Origin: Dehalococcoidales bacterium
Lineage (GTDB): Bacteria; Chloroflexota; Dehalococcoidia; Dehalococcoidales; JAFGLR01
Assembly: GCA_016927955.1 (NCBI GenBank)
Contig: JAFGLR010000145.1
Coordinates: forward strand, 1-34,439
DNA: 34,439 bases
Direction of reading: 5' to 3'
The position numbers and the translations under genes were made by a program. The notes beneath the pieces are model-generated. The model saw nothing but the letters and a program-made list of their open reading frames with translations. It was not told the DNA's origin and made no database searches. This document shows, piece after piece, positions 24,010 through 33,459 of this stretch (position 1 is the first letter of the stretch; each line of letters begins with the position of its first letter).

Positions 24010-25275
24010 TTGTATCAGAAAACTACCTTAAAAAACGGTATTCGCGTTATCACCTCAGGTATGCCATATGCCCGTTCAGTTACCCTTAGTATTTTCATTG
24101 GAACCGGTTCGCGGTATGAGAAAAAGCGTGAAATGGGTATCTCTCACTTCCTCGAACATATTCTTTTTAAAGGTACAAAAAAGCGGCCTTCTTCACGGGT
24201 ATTATCGGAGACTATCGAAGGTGTTGGCGGTATCCTCAACGGCGAAACGGATAAAGAATTGACGGTTTACTGGTGTAAGGTGGCTAAACCGCACTTTCCG
24301 CTCGCATTGGATGTGCTTACCGACATGATTCTCAACTCCAAATTCGACCCGGCAGAAATCATAAAAGAACGCCAGGTGATTATTGAGGAAATTAACCGGA
24401 GTAAAGACTCCCCATCCCAATTGGTTGATGAGCTTACCGACAGCATTTTGTTTCCCGGGCACCAATTGGGCAGAGATGTTGCCGGGACGAAAAAAACGGT
24501 CAGTACAATGACCCGTGAAGATATGCTGGACTATGTCTCGCGCCAGTATTCCCCCGCTAATACCGTTTTTTCTATCGCCGGTGACGTCAACCATGATGAA
24601 ATGGTTTCCGCTATCAGTACGGCGACTGAGGGATGGCAAAACTATGGTATGGCAGCAAAATATAAGCCCTATATAGAACGACCTAACCCTCGGCTCTGCA
24701 TTCAGCCGAAAAAGACCGAACAGGTACACCTTTGTCTGGCATTACCGGGTATATCTCTCTTCGACCCGCGCCGTTACCCCCTGGCACTGCTTAATGTTAT
24801 CCTCGGCGCCGGTATGAGCAGCCGGCTTTTTCTTGAGGTAAGGGACCGTTTGGGGCTGGCTTACTCCGTCCACAGCTATATCGACCACTATAAAGATTCC
24901 GGGGCTATTGTCATTTATGCCGGTGTCGACCCGCAAAAAGTCTCTACGGCTATCTCCGCCATTTTGGAACAACTGGTACGGTTTAAAAATGAACTGGTAT
25001 CTGAGTCTGAGTTGCTTAAAGCAAAAGAATTGTCCAAAGGTCGCTTATGGCTGCGTATGGAAGATAGCTATGCCGTTTCCGGCTGGCTCGGCGGACAGGA
25101 AATCCTTACCGGTAAAGTAATAACCGACGACCAAATGATAAATATTATCGATTCCATAACCGCTCAACAGGTACAGGATGTTGCCCGGGAACTACTGACC
25201 GAAGACAAGCTTCGTATGGCTGTCGTCGGACACGTGGCAAAAGACGACTCCCTGCAAAAACTGTTAAAAATTTAA
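24010..25275 (+). CDS. M16 family zinc metallopeptidase (processing-peptidase-like)
   Basis: A 421-residue zinc peptidase of the pitrilysin/mitochondrial-processing-peptidase family. The inverted zinc motif HFLEH is at residues 46-50 and the second metal-ligand Glu is Glu126 in ERQVIIEEI, exactly 76 residues on, so it is the active rather than the inactive paralogue type. The C-terminal half has the LGAGMSSRLFLEVRDRLGLAYSV signature, the R/Y substrate-binding region (first 20 of these residues diagnostic). Length fits single-unit bacterial forms. The start is TTG at 24010, placed by GGAG five bases before it and by the usual N-terminus (TTLKNGIRVI). It stands alone, closed by a strong terminator. 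The substrate is unknown. Confidence 0.92.
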   Translation: MYQKTTLKNGIRVITSGMPYARSVTLSIFIGTGSRYEKKREMGISHFLEHILFKGTKKRPSSRVLSETIEGVGGILNGETDKELTVYWCKVAKPHFPLALDVLTDMILNSKFDPAEIIKERQVIIEEINRSKDSPSQLVDELTDSILFPGHQLGRDVAGTKKTVSTMTREDMLDYVSRQYSPANTVFSIAGDVNHDEMVSAISTATEGWQNYGMAAKYKPYIERPNPRLCIQPKKTEQVHLCLALPGISLFDPRRYPLALLNVILGAGMSSRLFLEVRDRLGLAYSVHSYIDHYKDSGAIVIYAGVDPQKVSTAISAILEQLVRFKNELVSESELLKAKELSKGRLWLRMEDSYAVSGWLGGQEILTGKVITDDQMINIIDSITAQQVQDVARELLTEDKLRMAVVGHVAKDDSLQKLLKI

Positions 25276-25299
25276 TATAATAACCCGCAATAATTTATC

Positions 25300-25341
25300 A
25301 AATGAAGCGGCTCGCCTTTTTAGGCGAGCCGCTTCATTTTT
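25300..25341. terminator. Strong bidirectional terminator
   Basis: An 18-bp perfect stem (25300-25317 with 25322-25339) closes a TTTT loop. The stem starts AAATGAAGCGGC and ends with ATTT, so both strands present a T-run after the stem. It serves both the M16 gene and the convergent glcF-like gene. Confidence 0.93.
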
Positions 25342-25356
25342 ACCCGCAACATCCGG

Positions 25357-26634
25357 CTATTTAAGCAGTTCCATCAGGTGCATCACTTTATAAGGCACTT
25401 TGTTTCGGATGGAACCGTCGAGAAGCTGGATTTCGCAGCCGGGACAGCCGGTCGCGACGATATCAGCACCAGTCGATTTTATCCCCTCTACCTTCCTATC
25501 GGCAATTTTTTTTGCCAGGTCATAATAGTTCAGGCTAAAGCTTCCCGCCATACCACAGCATTTGTCCGCATTCGGCATCTCGATAAAGTTTATCCCGGGG
25601 ATAGATTTAAGAATCTGGCGCGGTTGGTCTTTAATACCCAGATGACGGCAGTGGTGACATGGGTCGTGATAAGTGACCGTTTTCCCCACTACTCCATCGG
25701 CCGGTTGGAAAGCCTCCGCCGGCAGTTTAAGTACATCTGTCAGGAACTCGACTACATCTTTCGTCTTACTGGCAAAATTAGTATAAATCTCCTGGCGTGC
25801 CGGGTTATTCGCTAAGTATTTGGCATAATCATGTATCGAGGACGCGCAGGTAGCACAATCCGCTATAATATAATCGACATCCGGGAAAGCGTTAACATTG
25901 GTATCTGCCATCTTACGCCCCGTCTCGAAATCACCGGCACCCATAAAAACCGGTGCCCCGCAGCAACCCTGCTTCCGCGGGACGTAAACCTCGATTCCCT
26001 GACGTGTCAGAAAATCGATAATATGCTGTCCGAGTTGCGGATAGACAAAGTCTGTCACACAGCCGGTGAAATAGCCTACCTTCATTCGGGTAGCAACTCC
26101 GGCAGGCGGTTTATTCACCTCCGGGATTATCTGACGGAGAAATTTTGGCGCAATGGAAGGAATATGTCTTCCTTTCCCCAGAGCCGAAAGGAAGAAAGCC
26201 AGATGACGTATGGTTCCTTCCGTCTTCGGCATGAAAGCCCACTGGAACCACGAAGCCAACTTCACGATATTACCGAAAAGCCGCCGCCGCGGCAGTATAT
26301 ACCGGTAAATGATGTTATACGGGAATTTGATACCGCGGGCACGAGTACTATCCGCCCGGGCTGCTACGACTACCGGACAAACCTGAATTTTTACCGGGCA
26401 GTTTTCCGTACAGGCCATACACAGGGTACACTTGTTCAACTTACCGGCCAGTTCAGCGGTAAAATCGAGTTTGCCTTCCATTACGTTCCGGATGAGCATA
26501 TTCTTGCCGCGAGCATAGGAAGACTCCAGTTTTTCCTCCTGGTAAACCGGACACCAGTAGGCACAGAAACCGCACTTCATACACTGGTCGAGGTTACTGC
26601 TGAAGCGGTTAAGTTCCAGAAGTTTATCCGCCAT
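25357..26634 (-). CDS. GlcF-like Fe-S subunit of a 2-hydroxyacid dehydrogenase
   Basis: A 425-residue Fe-S protein that would take electrons from the FAD subunit encoded just upstream. Two 4Fe-4S sites lie at the N-terminus, CMKCGFCAYWCP (about residues 18-29) and CTLCMACTENCP (about 69-80). Two CCG domains follow, with CCGAPVFMG and CATCASS, then HDPCHHCRHL, CCGMAGSF and CPGCE. This is the build of the glycolate/lactate oxidase iron-sulfur subunit. It overlaps the FAD gene by 11 nt. The acceptor could be quinone or, in an anaerobe, ETF; neither can be told here. Confidence 0.85.
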   Translation of the reverse strand: MADKLLELNRFSSNLDQCMKCGFCAYWCPVYQEEKLESSYARGKNMLIRNVMEGKLDFTAELAGKLNKCTLCMACTENCPVKIQVCPVVVAARADSTRARGIKFPYNIIYRYILPRRRLFGNIVKLASWFQWAFMPKTEGTIRHLAFFLSALGKGRHIPSIAPKFLRQIIPEVNKPPAGVATRMKVGYFTGCVTDFVYPQLGQHIIDFLTRQGIEVYVPRKQGCCGAPVFMGAGDFETGRKMADTNVNAFPDVDYIIADCATCASSIHDYAKYLANNPARQEIYTNFASKTKDVVEFLTDVLKLPAEAFQPADGVVGKTVTYHDPCHHCRHLGIKDQPRQILKSIPGINFIEMPNADKCCGMAGSFSLNYYDLAKKIADRKVEGIKSTGADIVATGCPGCEIQLLDGSIRNKVPYKVMHLMELLK

Positions 26635-28024
26635 CCTTCGCCTCTTCTTCCCATATCTTGCCGGGATTCAATATGTTATTGGGGTCCAGTATCGCTTTAA
26701 TCTTTTTCATTAACTCAACCGCTGCCGGGTCCATCGCCCGCTTCAAAAACCGCTGCTTATCAAGTCCCACACCATGCTCACCGGACAGCACGCCGCCTAA
26801 TTCCAATGCCATATTGATTATCCGGTCGATGGTATCCATCGCCCTGGCAAAGTGCTCCTTGTCCCGGGGGTCGGTACCTACGGACGGATGTAAATTGCCG
26901 TCTCCGGCATGACCGATAATATTAATATCGATGCCGGTTTCTTTAGTAATCTCACTCAACCTCTTTAAGAATACCACCAGCTTATCACGGGGCACCGTTA
27001 CATCTTCGGCAAAAACAGTCCTTGCCGAGCTATAAATTGCCGCGAACCCCCCGCTGCGGGCTTTCCAGAAAAAGGCTGATTCCTGGGCATCTTTCGCCGG
27101 TTTTATCAGGCGGGCACCGCTCTTCTTTAAAATCTCCACCATCTGTTCGGTTTCCGTGGCCACCCCGGCCGGGGAACCATCCACCTGTAACATTAGTAGT
27201 ACCTGGGCGTCTTTCGGCAGCCCCAGCTTGAATAAATCTTCAATCCGCCCGAGAATAAAATTATCGACGAACTCCACTTTCGCCGGTATGATGCCGGCAT
27301 CCATAATATTCGGGACGGCCTGGATACCTTGTCCGATGTCATCGAATATAGCCAGCACCGTCTGGGCGGCCGGTGGTGCGGGGATTACCTTCAGGTTCAT
27401 TTTGGTGATAATACCGAGCGTGCCCTCGGAACCGGTCATCAGCATCATCAGTTCGTAGCCGGTACGATTCTTCGCCGTAAGGCCGCCCAGTTTCATAATC
27501 GTGCCGTCCGCCAGTACAACTTCCATACCCAGTAAATACTGCTTGAAAACGCCGTACTTTACACAGTAAGGACCGCCGGCATTCTCGGCGGCATTACCGC
27601 CCAGCGTGCAGGCGAAAAAGCTCTGCGGGTCGGGTGGGAAAAATAGCTTTTCCTTTGCTAAAGCCAGATTCAAATCTTGTAACACAACACCGCATTCGGC
27701 GGTGACGGTAAGATTGGTTTTATTTATCTCAAGGATTCTATTCATCCGGGTAGTGCAAAGGACGATGCCGCCTTTAATCGGGACCGAGCCGCCGCTGATG
27801 TTAGTACCTCCGCCCCGCGGGGTAACAGGAATTTGTTCCCGGTTAGCCAGCTTCATTATCCGGGAAATCTCCTCGGCGGAAGTCGGCAGCACTACCACAT
27901 CGGGCATATGGCTCCAGAAGGCTGTGCCGTCATAGGAATAAGTAGTCATATCTTCTTTAGATGTCAGGATGTTTTGCCCGCCGACTATCTTTTTCAATTC
28001 CGTAATCAAATTGGCTGCCAACAT
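26624..28024 (-). CDS. GlcD-like FAD-linked 2-hydroxyacid dehydrogenase
   Basis: A 466-residue FAD oxidoreductase of the GlcD/D-lactate dehydrogenase family, oxidising glycolate, D-lactate or a related 2-hydroxyacid. The PCMH-type FAD domain shows VTPRGGGTNISGG (about residues 71-83), TLGGNAAENAGGP and GSEGTLGIIT; the C-terminal domain has GHAGDGNLHP and SGEHGVGLDK, the substrate-binding histidines. Length is standard. ATG 28024 follows GGAGG. It is the first gene of a two-gene unit with the glcF-like gene. The exact substrate is open. Confidence 0.88.
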   Translation of the reverse strand: MLAANLITELKKIVGGQNILTSKEDMTTYSYDGTAFWSHMPDVVVLPTSAEEISRIMKLANREQIPVTPRGGGTNISGGSVPIKGGIVLCTTRMNRILEINKTNLTVTAECGVVLQDLNLALAKEKLFFPPDPQSFFACTLGGNAAENAGGPYCVKYGVFKQYLLGMEVVLADGTIMKLGGLTAKNRTGYELMMLMTGSEGTLGIITKMNLKVIPAPPAAQTVLAIFDDIGQGIQAVPNIMDAGIIPAKVEFVDNFILGRIEDLFKLGLPKDAQVLLMLQVDGSPAGVATETEQMVEILKKSGARLIKPAKDAQESAFFWKARSGGFAAIYSSARTVFAEDVTVPRDKLVVFLKRLSEITKETGIDINIIGHAGDGNLHPSVGTDPRDKEHFARAMDTIDRIINMALELGGVLSGEHGVGLDKQRFLKRAMDPAAVELMKKIKAILDPNNILNPGKIWEEEAKDGG

Positions 28025-28136
28025 AGTCGCCTCCGTTTTGTTTGTCTATCTTTATTTTAGCCTTTAATTTTATGTTAAGACAAATTTTCAAATGGAATTT
28101 TAAAAGCCATGAATATTTAGAGTACTAATTAGACCA

Positions 28137-28179
28137 TTGAACCACCTGAATTATATCCATTTATAATACCACTTCAGGT
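28137..28179 (+). promoter_or_regulatory. Promoter framed by an inverted repeat before the acyl-CoA ligase gene
   Basis: ACCTGAA (28144-28150) and TTCAGGT (28173-28179) are perfect inverted arms 29 bp apart centre to centre, with TATAAT (28162-28167) between them and TTGAAC at 28137-28142. A regulator bound here would block the -10 box. The rest of the 259-nt gap also holds a second palindrome. Confidence 0.45.
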
Positions 28180-28231
28180 TCTCCGGATTTTCGAATTGCT
28201 CCTCTGGATCGTCTTGGGATTTTCTAGGGAA

Positions 28232-28245
28232 ATATGTTAACATAT
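28232..28245. promoter_or_regulatory. 14-bp perfect palindrome ATATGTTAACATAT
   Basis: It lies 38 nt before the ligase ATG, downstream of the putative promoter, where a TetR-type repressor could bind. A small stem TAGCC/GGCTA follows at 28251-28265. Confidence 0.45.
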
Positions 28246-28283
28246 GGCGATAGCCCTTCAGGCTAATAGAAAAGAGGCTGCTA

Positions 28284-29945
28284 ATGGAAAAGAAATGGTA
28301 TACAGTATGGGACAAGGGCACTCCTAAAACGTTCCAACCTAAGAAATCCGTGCCGGAGTATTTTAAAGATAATGTAATTTCCGGCCCGGATAAGATAGCC
28401 GTGAGTTTTTACGGGTTTGATATGACCTATAAAGAACTGGATGAAGCCGTAGATAGATTTGCTGCCGGCTTACTCGAACTCGGTGTGGAAAAAGGGGACC
28501 GGGTTGGTTTGTACCTGGCAAATTGTCCTCAGTTCGTCATAAGCTTTCTCGGCACGCTCCGTGCCGGAGGAATCGTTGTAGCTTTGAATTCCATGTTCAA
28601 GCAGGCTGAACTGGAATATGAGATTAACGACAGCGGGGCAGAGACATTAGTTACCCTGGATTATCTTTACCCTGAGGTCGGTAAGATAAAAGATCGCGTA
28701 AAACTTGAAAACATCATTGTAGCCTCTTTATGGGATTATATGCCGGAGAAGCCCGTTTTACCCTTGCCCCCTGAGATGAACGAACCGAAAACAACCTTTC
28801 CGGAAACCATAGATTTTATCCAATTTTTACGTGAGTCCCCGCGGCAGGCTGAATTTGAGCCCATCGGTTTGAATGATATTGCTATTCTGCAATATACGGG
28901 AGGGACAACCGGACTCCCGAAGGGAGCTATGGGTACTCATTATGCACTGACCCATAATACGGTTGGCTCAAGCCAGTGGTTCAGGTATAACATGGATGAC
29001 ATTCACATGGCGGTCCTCCCCCTTTTTCACGTACTGGGACTGATTGCAGTTATGGGGCAAACGCTGGTTACCGGAGGGCGTATGGTTATCATGGTCCGGT
29101 TTAACCCTGAGACGCTTGCCCGGGCAGTCGAGTACTATAAACCCACGGTATGGGTTACCTCCACAACTATGGTAATCGCTATGCTTGATTGGCCTGACAT
29201 CGATAAGCACGACTTTAGCAGTCTTCGCATAACCTGGTTCGGGGGTGCCTTGATGCCCGGTGAAGTGCTGAGGCGATTGCAGCAGCTATTACCCAACGCC
29301 ACCTTAGGCGAAGGCTACGGTTTATCGGAAAATTTCACCTCCGGCGGTGCGGTTACCCCTGTGAATCGGCCCAAGCCGGGTTTTATCGGTATACCGCACA
29401 TATCGGTCGATATGAAAATTATGGACCTGGCAACGGGAACTAAAGAAGTCGCACCCGGCGAAGAAGGTGAAATTATCACCAAAGGCCCGGGACAGATGAA
29501 AGGTTACTGGCTTAATCCGGAGGCAACGGAAAAGACGATTAGAGACGGCTGGTTATACACTGGCGACATCGGCATGATGGATGAAGAAGGATATTTAAAA
29601 GTTATTGGCCGGACGAAGGAACTGATAAAATGCTCCGGTTTTAGTGTCTTTCCCTCCGAGGTCGAAGAGTTGCTTTATAAACATCCGGGAGTAATGGAGA
29701 ATGTGGTAATAGGGATTGCTGACTCTTACCGGGGAGAGACCATTAAAGCCTTTATCGTTTTGAAGCCGGAATTTAAAGGCAAAATAAGCGAAGCAGAAAT
29801 TATCGAATGGGCCAAGGATAATATGGCTACCTATAAGCGCCCCAGGATAGTGGAGTTCAGAGATGAACTGCCTAAAAGCGGCGCTGGCAAAATACTTCGG
29901 CGAGTCCTCGCCGAAGAGGATAAAAGAAAACAGGCTAAATCATGA
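28284..29945 (+). CDS. Acyl-CoA synthetase (AMP-forming), FadD-like
   Basis: A 553-residue ligase that activates a carboxylic acid to its CoA thioester through an acyl-adenylate. The adenylate-forming motifs are in order: YTGGTTGLPKG (about residue 209), GEGYGLSE, GWLYTGDIG, and the C-terminal catalytic lysine in SGAGKILRR. The start ATG has GAGG upstream. The sequence resembles medium/long-chain fatty acyl-CoA ligases; an aromatic acid such as benzoate is also possible given the bam-like genes, but the acid cannot be read from the sequence. It is a single-gene unit with its own palindrome-rich promoter region. After it, 264 nt up to 30210 show no gene. Confidence 0.9.
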   Translation: MEKKWYTVWDKGTPKTFQPKKSVPEYFKDNVISGPDKIAVSFYGFDMTYKELDEAVDRFAAGLLELGVEKGDRVGLYLANCPQFVISFLGTLRAGGIVVALNSMFKQAELEYEINDSGAETLVTLDYLYPEVGKIKDRVKLENIIVASLWDYMPEKPVLPLPPEMNEPKTTFPETIDFIQFLRESPRQAEFEPIGLNDIAILQYTGGTTGLPKGAMGTHYALTHNTVGSSQWFRYNMDDIHMAVLPLFHVLGLIAVMGQTLVTGGRMVIMVRFNPETLARAVEYYKPTVWVTSTTMVIAMLDWPDIDKHDFSSLRITWFGGALMPGEVLRRLQQLLPNATLGEGYGLSENFTSGGAVTPVNRPKPGFIGIPHISVDMKIMDLATGTKEVAPGEEGEIITKGPGQMKGYWLNPEATEKTIRDGWLYTGDIGMMDEEGYLKVIGRTKELIKCSGFSVFPSEVEELLYKHPGVMENVVIGIADSYRGETIKAFIVLKPEFKGKISEAEIIEWAKDNMATYKRPRIVEFRDELPKSGAGKILRRVLAEEDKRKQAKS

Positions 29946-30209
29946 TGCAGTTCAGGAGAGGTAAGTGTTCAAGTATAACAGATACGCAACAACTTTGTTT
30001 GAAAAACATCAAAAACGTGGTCTGTAAAATGTTTGAAGTTGATCAAGGGGGCGAAAAACTGAGCCGAAGGGTTCCATAGACAGAACTAATAATATGGTCT
30101 TTAAAACAGTATTCTCGTTCCCCTCATAGCTAGTAATTGTAGCGGTGGAGATAGATTGTATTGAACATAATTCGGAAAATGCAGACCATGTTATTTCCTT
30201 TGCATGTAT

Positions 30210-31304
30210 TTAAGAACGAAGCACCGCCCATGCGTCATGTTCATTTTGGGCTGCAGCCTGTCGAATTGCGAAATGAATTGCTTGTCGGCGACCGCAGTCA
30301 GCAGAACCAGCTGGCTTGATTGTCCTAAGGATCCATGATGAATCTTTAAATGATTGCTTTAAGATATATACCGGATCGATATTCCTATCTGCGATTCCCC
30401 CAAACCTAATTACCATTCGGGCATCAGGCGAGGAAATAGAAGCTGTGTTCTCCCACACCGAATGTAGCTGTCTTGCGAACGATTCTGGACTTCCGTGGTC
30501 GAGTTGATTGTTATTTGAGTAGTCAACATCGCTGGGTCCACCTAGGAACCAGTTTCTTAGCCATTGATCTGGGATATAGGTGCGCATTCCGTAATAAGGC
30601 GGAGAAGTCACGATCCATTTAACACGTATTTGTTCAAGCCGTTGAAAAACTCGGATATCACGGCTATCTCCCTCTATAACAAATCCTCTTGCTCGTGGTT
30701 GGTCAGAATAATAACGTTCGGCACGTGTACGAATAACATGTAATACATCAACAAATGGTGGATTCATGTGATGTTCCTGCCAAAATCGAACAGCATATCG
30801 TGGTTTGGGTGCATATGTACGAGTGCATTGATTAGAGAAATAAGCTGGCTTCGTTTTAGCCATGGGGCCATGCAATGCTCCTAAGATTACAGCCCGAAGG
30901 GCTTTACGGGCATCTGATTGACAATTCCGTATAAGTTCACGTCGCATTCGGCATAAAGAGTCTAAAACTAGGGGATGGTACCCGAGCGACCAGAATTCGC
31001 CACTAGGAATATCAGACGACGAGGTTTCACGAAGAATGCGATTTGCACAAGATATGATGACGCTTGGGGTTACATTCGCCAACTTGGCTTCAGTCAACGC
31101 GACTGCTACAGGACTGCTGTCCACACCGATTGAGGGAAGTCCTAGTAAACGGGCCGCGTAGGTCGTCGTTCCTCTCCCAGAGAAAGGATCCATCACCCAT
31201 TCTGACTTCGATGCATATTGTTTAAGAATTCTTAGAGGAAATTCAAGCGGAAACATTGTAAAGTATGGACAGATTCCATTAAGTGTAGATTGCGTTATGG
31301 ACAT
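30210..31304 (-). CDS. DNA methyltransferase (N4-cytosine/N6-adenine type)
   Basis: A 364-residue SAM-dependent DNA methylase. The SAM-binding motif is DPFSGRGTT at residues 39-47, preceded by FPLEFPLRIL; the catalytic motif TSPPYYGMRTY begins at residue 233. TSPPY favours N4-cytosine over N6-adenine methylation. The motif order (SAM site before the catalytic site) and the long insert of about 190 residues between them, likely for target recognition, distinguish it from the common beta class, where the order is reversed. Its ATG overlaps the herA-like stop as TAATG, so it belongs to the same unit. It may mark self DNA for the HerA-NurA pair. Confidence 0.82.
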   Translation of the reverse strand: MSITQSTLNGICPYFTMFPLEFPLRILKQYASKSEWVMDPFSGRGTTTYAARLLGLPSIGVDSSPVAVALTEAKLANVTPSVIISCANRILRETSSSDIPSGEFWSLGYHPLVLDSLCRMRRELIRNCQSDARKALRAVILGALHGPMAKTKPAYFSNQCTRTYAPKPRYAVRFWQEHHMNPPFVDVLHVIRTRAERYYSDQPRARGFVIEGDSRDIRVFQRLEQIRVKWIVTSPPYYGMRTYIPDQWLRNWFLGGPSDVDYSNNNQLDHGSPESFARQLHSVWENTASISSPDARMVIRFGGIADRNIDPVYILKQSFKDSSWILRTIKPAGSADCGRRQAIHFAIRQAAAQNEHDAWAVLRS

Positions 31305-33448
31305 TAAATCGAACTCCTAATTAAACGCACATATACCTTATTATTCCTTTGTGTATTCTCATAAGAGTGCCATAACTCGTTTTGAGGTCCTATGACCTCA
31401 TTCAAAGCTTTTGCTACTAGTTGATAAGCAATTTCATCTCGATCCTCAAGGTTATTTGGGAGTTGTCCGAGAAGAAATGCCTTCACAGTGCCCCAAGCTG
31501 CACCCTCTTGTTTAATTTTTCCAATAAGATCCGAATTGCGAAATGCTTCTATGGCATTTTTTTCAAAAGCTGCAATAATATCAGTGCCGGTTATATTAGA
31601 ATCAGGGACATCCTCGACTCCGTTGGATGCAATTACAGCAGGAGGTTGGCCAGCCATGACCCTTTGTTCATCGATAACTGGAATACCCATTTTACGTAAC
31701 GTTTTCTCAAATTCTTCTCGGAGTGAAAGAGCGTAAGTATTTGCCGCAGGAGCGTTTCGGTCTTTGTCTCTTAACGGGTATAAGGCCTCGAACGAAAAAA
31801 CTCGAAGCGAAACCGGGTATGGTGAACCTCCGACTGAACTCCAGAATACGCAGTGACCCGGAATGGGCTCATTTAAAAGCGAACTCAGAAGATCGTTACT
31901 AAAATGAGCATTTGCATTCTTAACGTTTATAAGGTCAGCACTGGATAACAGATGAAAAATAAACCAGTTATCTCCTTGGCTAAGAATCTCAACAGGGATA
32001 CTCCCTGGTTGCTGAGTTATAAGTAGCGCACCAAGATCGTACTTTCTACCCTCTTTTACCCAAGCGATAAATGGCTCAGCGCTGGTCATATGCTCATCCA
32101 AAACGGTTTGGGCCTCTTCAATAACTGCGATCGTTGGGATGGTCCGGGGTTCCGCAGAAGTAAATTCCACCTGATTGTGGTCAAATATCCGCCTAAGGAT
32201 AAGGCCAGAAAGCACTAAAGCCTGACCACTACGCAGTTGAGACGTATCAATGACGCAGAGCTTACCCGCCCTAAGAGCTTGAAATAATAAATCCATAAAC
32301 TGGCTGCTCTTGTCGTGTAGCATACGAACAATAGTTGTCATGTTAGCGCGGGCTGCGAGTGCTTCCATATCTTGTTTTGGATCTAAGTCTAGTATTCGCT
32401 TGATATCATCTAGCGGAGTCTGATTGCCGTGTTCATCGATATTATTAACCAACTCCTCCCACTGCTGTTGGCCCAGTCCTCGCAGTTTTCCAACATTCTG
32501 TTGAGTCTGCTTATCTGGGCCAAGAGCAATTGCGATTACGTCACTTGGACGAAGCCGTCGTAAATCAAGGCGAATGCCTCCAGCAACAAAGGATTGATAA
32601 AACGGACTTTGATTTCTCTTCGGGGTGAATACAACCAATTTGTCTTCTAAAGCTGGAACATCTGCAAGTCCAGGGCGACCAGTGACATCTGGCCAGAAAT
32701 ATTCACCTTCAGGGTCGAATATAATTGTGCCAACGGGAATCTGACGTTTTCCTGGCTTCTCTATAACTGGCGGGGTTTCGTAAAGTTTACTGAACAGGAG
32801 TTTGTTCAAATTTGACTTACCAAAACCTGCGCGGGCGAAGACGAAAGAACGACGAGATACGAGACTAGTGAGGGGGAATTTAATCTCAATGTTGGGCTCG
32901 CATATCTGCACCCAGTCTTCAAGTTGGTCAGCATAATTGCTACCCTGCGCATATACGTATTCACCAAGTGCAAAGAATCCAACTGGAGCGCCTTTGATGT
33001 TGTGCCCAGCGATCTCCCGTAGCACTTCACCAGAAGGAAAAGCAACGGGACTTCCAACATGCGGGAGACGACGATGAGATGCAACGAATTGCACCTTGTT
33101 TTCAGCCCGACGCAGAACGCCTAAAACTCGTATGTTAACGGCGTACCTAAGATATTGTTCGCGTAAGTCTTCAGGCACTGCCCGTTCTCCTTTCATCGCT
33201 CGGATATTAAACTCCTCACCGCTACTGCTAGAGAGCCGCCCCATCGAAGAGAACGATGTAATCCGTCCTAAAACTGCCTCATCTGTTGTTTCCAATTGTA
33301 CTAAGATAAACTGCCCATGCATAGGAATACGCTGGAAATCGCTTCTGTACGGCAAAATAACATCAGCGTGAAATTCAAGACCACCTTCGCGAAATCCGCG
33401 AAATACCCCTACGATGTCTTGTCGATTAAATAACTCCGGTATTAGCAT
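31304..33448 (-). CDS. HerA-like FtsK/HerA superfamily ATPase
   Basis: A 714-residue hexameric DNA-translocating ATPase. The N-terminal part (1-190) resembles the HerA barrel domain. Walker A is ARAGFGKSN (205-213), the DPEGEY segment follows, Walker B is IAVIEEAQ (440-447), and the sensor region is ALLITQQPGSIP (about 476-487). HerA feeds DNA to NurA nuclease in archaea; in bacteria, HerA-type genes often lie in defence islands. About 100 residues extend past the usual core and may bind partners. The ATG follows a perfect AAGGAGGT that overlaps the end of the nurA-like gene, 11 nt upstream. Codon use looks more AT-rich than in the neighbouring metabolic genes. Confidence 0.88.
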   Translation of the reverse strand: MLIPELFNRQDIVGVFRGFREGGLEFHADVILPYRSDFQRIPMHGQFILVQLETTDEAVLGRITSFSSMGRLSSSSGEEFNIRAMKGERAVPEDLREQYLRYAVNIRVLGVLRRAENKVQFVASHRRLPHVGSPVAFPSGEVLREIAGHNIKGAPVGFFALGEYVYAQGSNYADQLEDWVQICEPNIEIKFPLTSLVSRRSFVFARAGFGKSNLNKLLFSKLYETPPVIEKPGKRQIPVGTIIFDPEGEYFWPDVTGRPGLADVPALEDKLVVFTPKRNQSPFYQSFVAGGIRLDLRRLRPSDVIAIALGPDKQTQQNVGKLRGLGQQQWEELVNNIDEHGNQTPLDDIKRILDLDPKQDMEALAARANMTTIVRMLHDKSSQFMDLLFQALRAGKLCVIDTSQLRSGQALVLSGLILRRIFDHNQVEFTSAEPRTIPTIAVIEEAQTVLDEHMTSAEPFIAWVKEGRKYDLGALLITQQPGSIPVEILSQGDNWFIFHLLSSADLINVKNANAHFSNDLLSSLLNEPIPGHCVFWSSVGGSPYPVSLRVFSFEALYPLRDKDRNAPAANTYALSLREEFEKTLRKMGIPVIDEQRVMAGQPPAVIASNGVEDVPDSNITGTDIIAAFEKNAIEAFRNSDLIGKIKQEGAAWGTVKAFLLGQLPNNLEDRDEIAYQLVAKALNEVIGPQNELWHSYENTQRNNKVYVRLIRSSI

Positions 33449-33459
33449 ATTTAACCTCC

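Noticed and set aside
25831-26700. Plus-strand frame of 289 codons
   Set aside because: It is antisense to the glcF-like and glcD-like genes, which carry full motifs; no domain is seen in the antisense frame.
29946-30209. Possible attachment site or small RNA between the ligase gene and the island
   Set aside because: I found no tRNA end, no convincing direct repeat matching the other side of the island, and no stable hairpin with a T-run.
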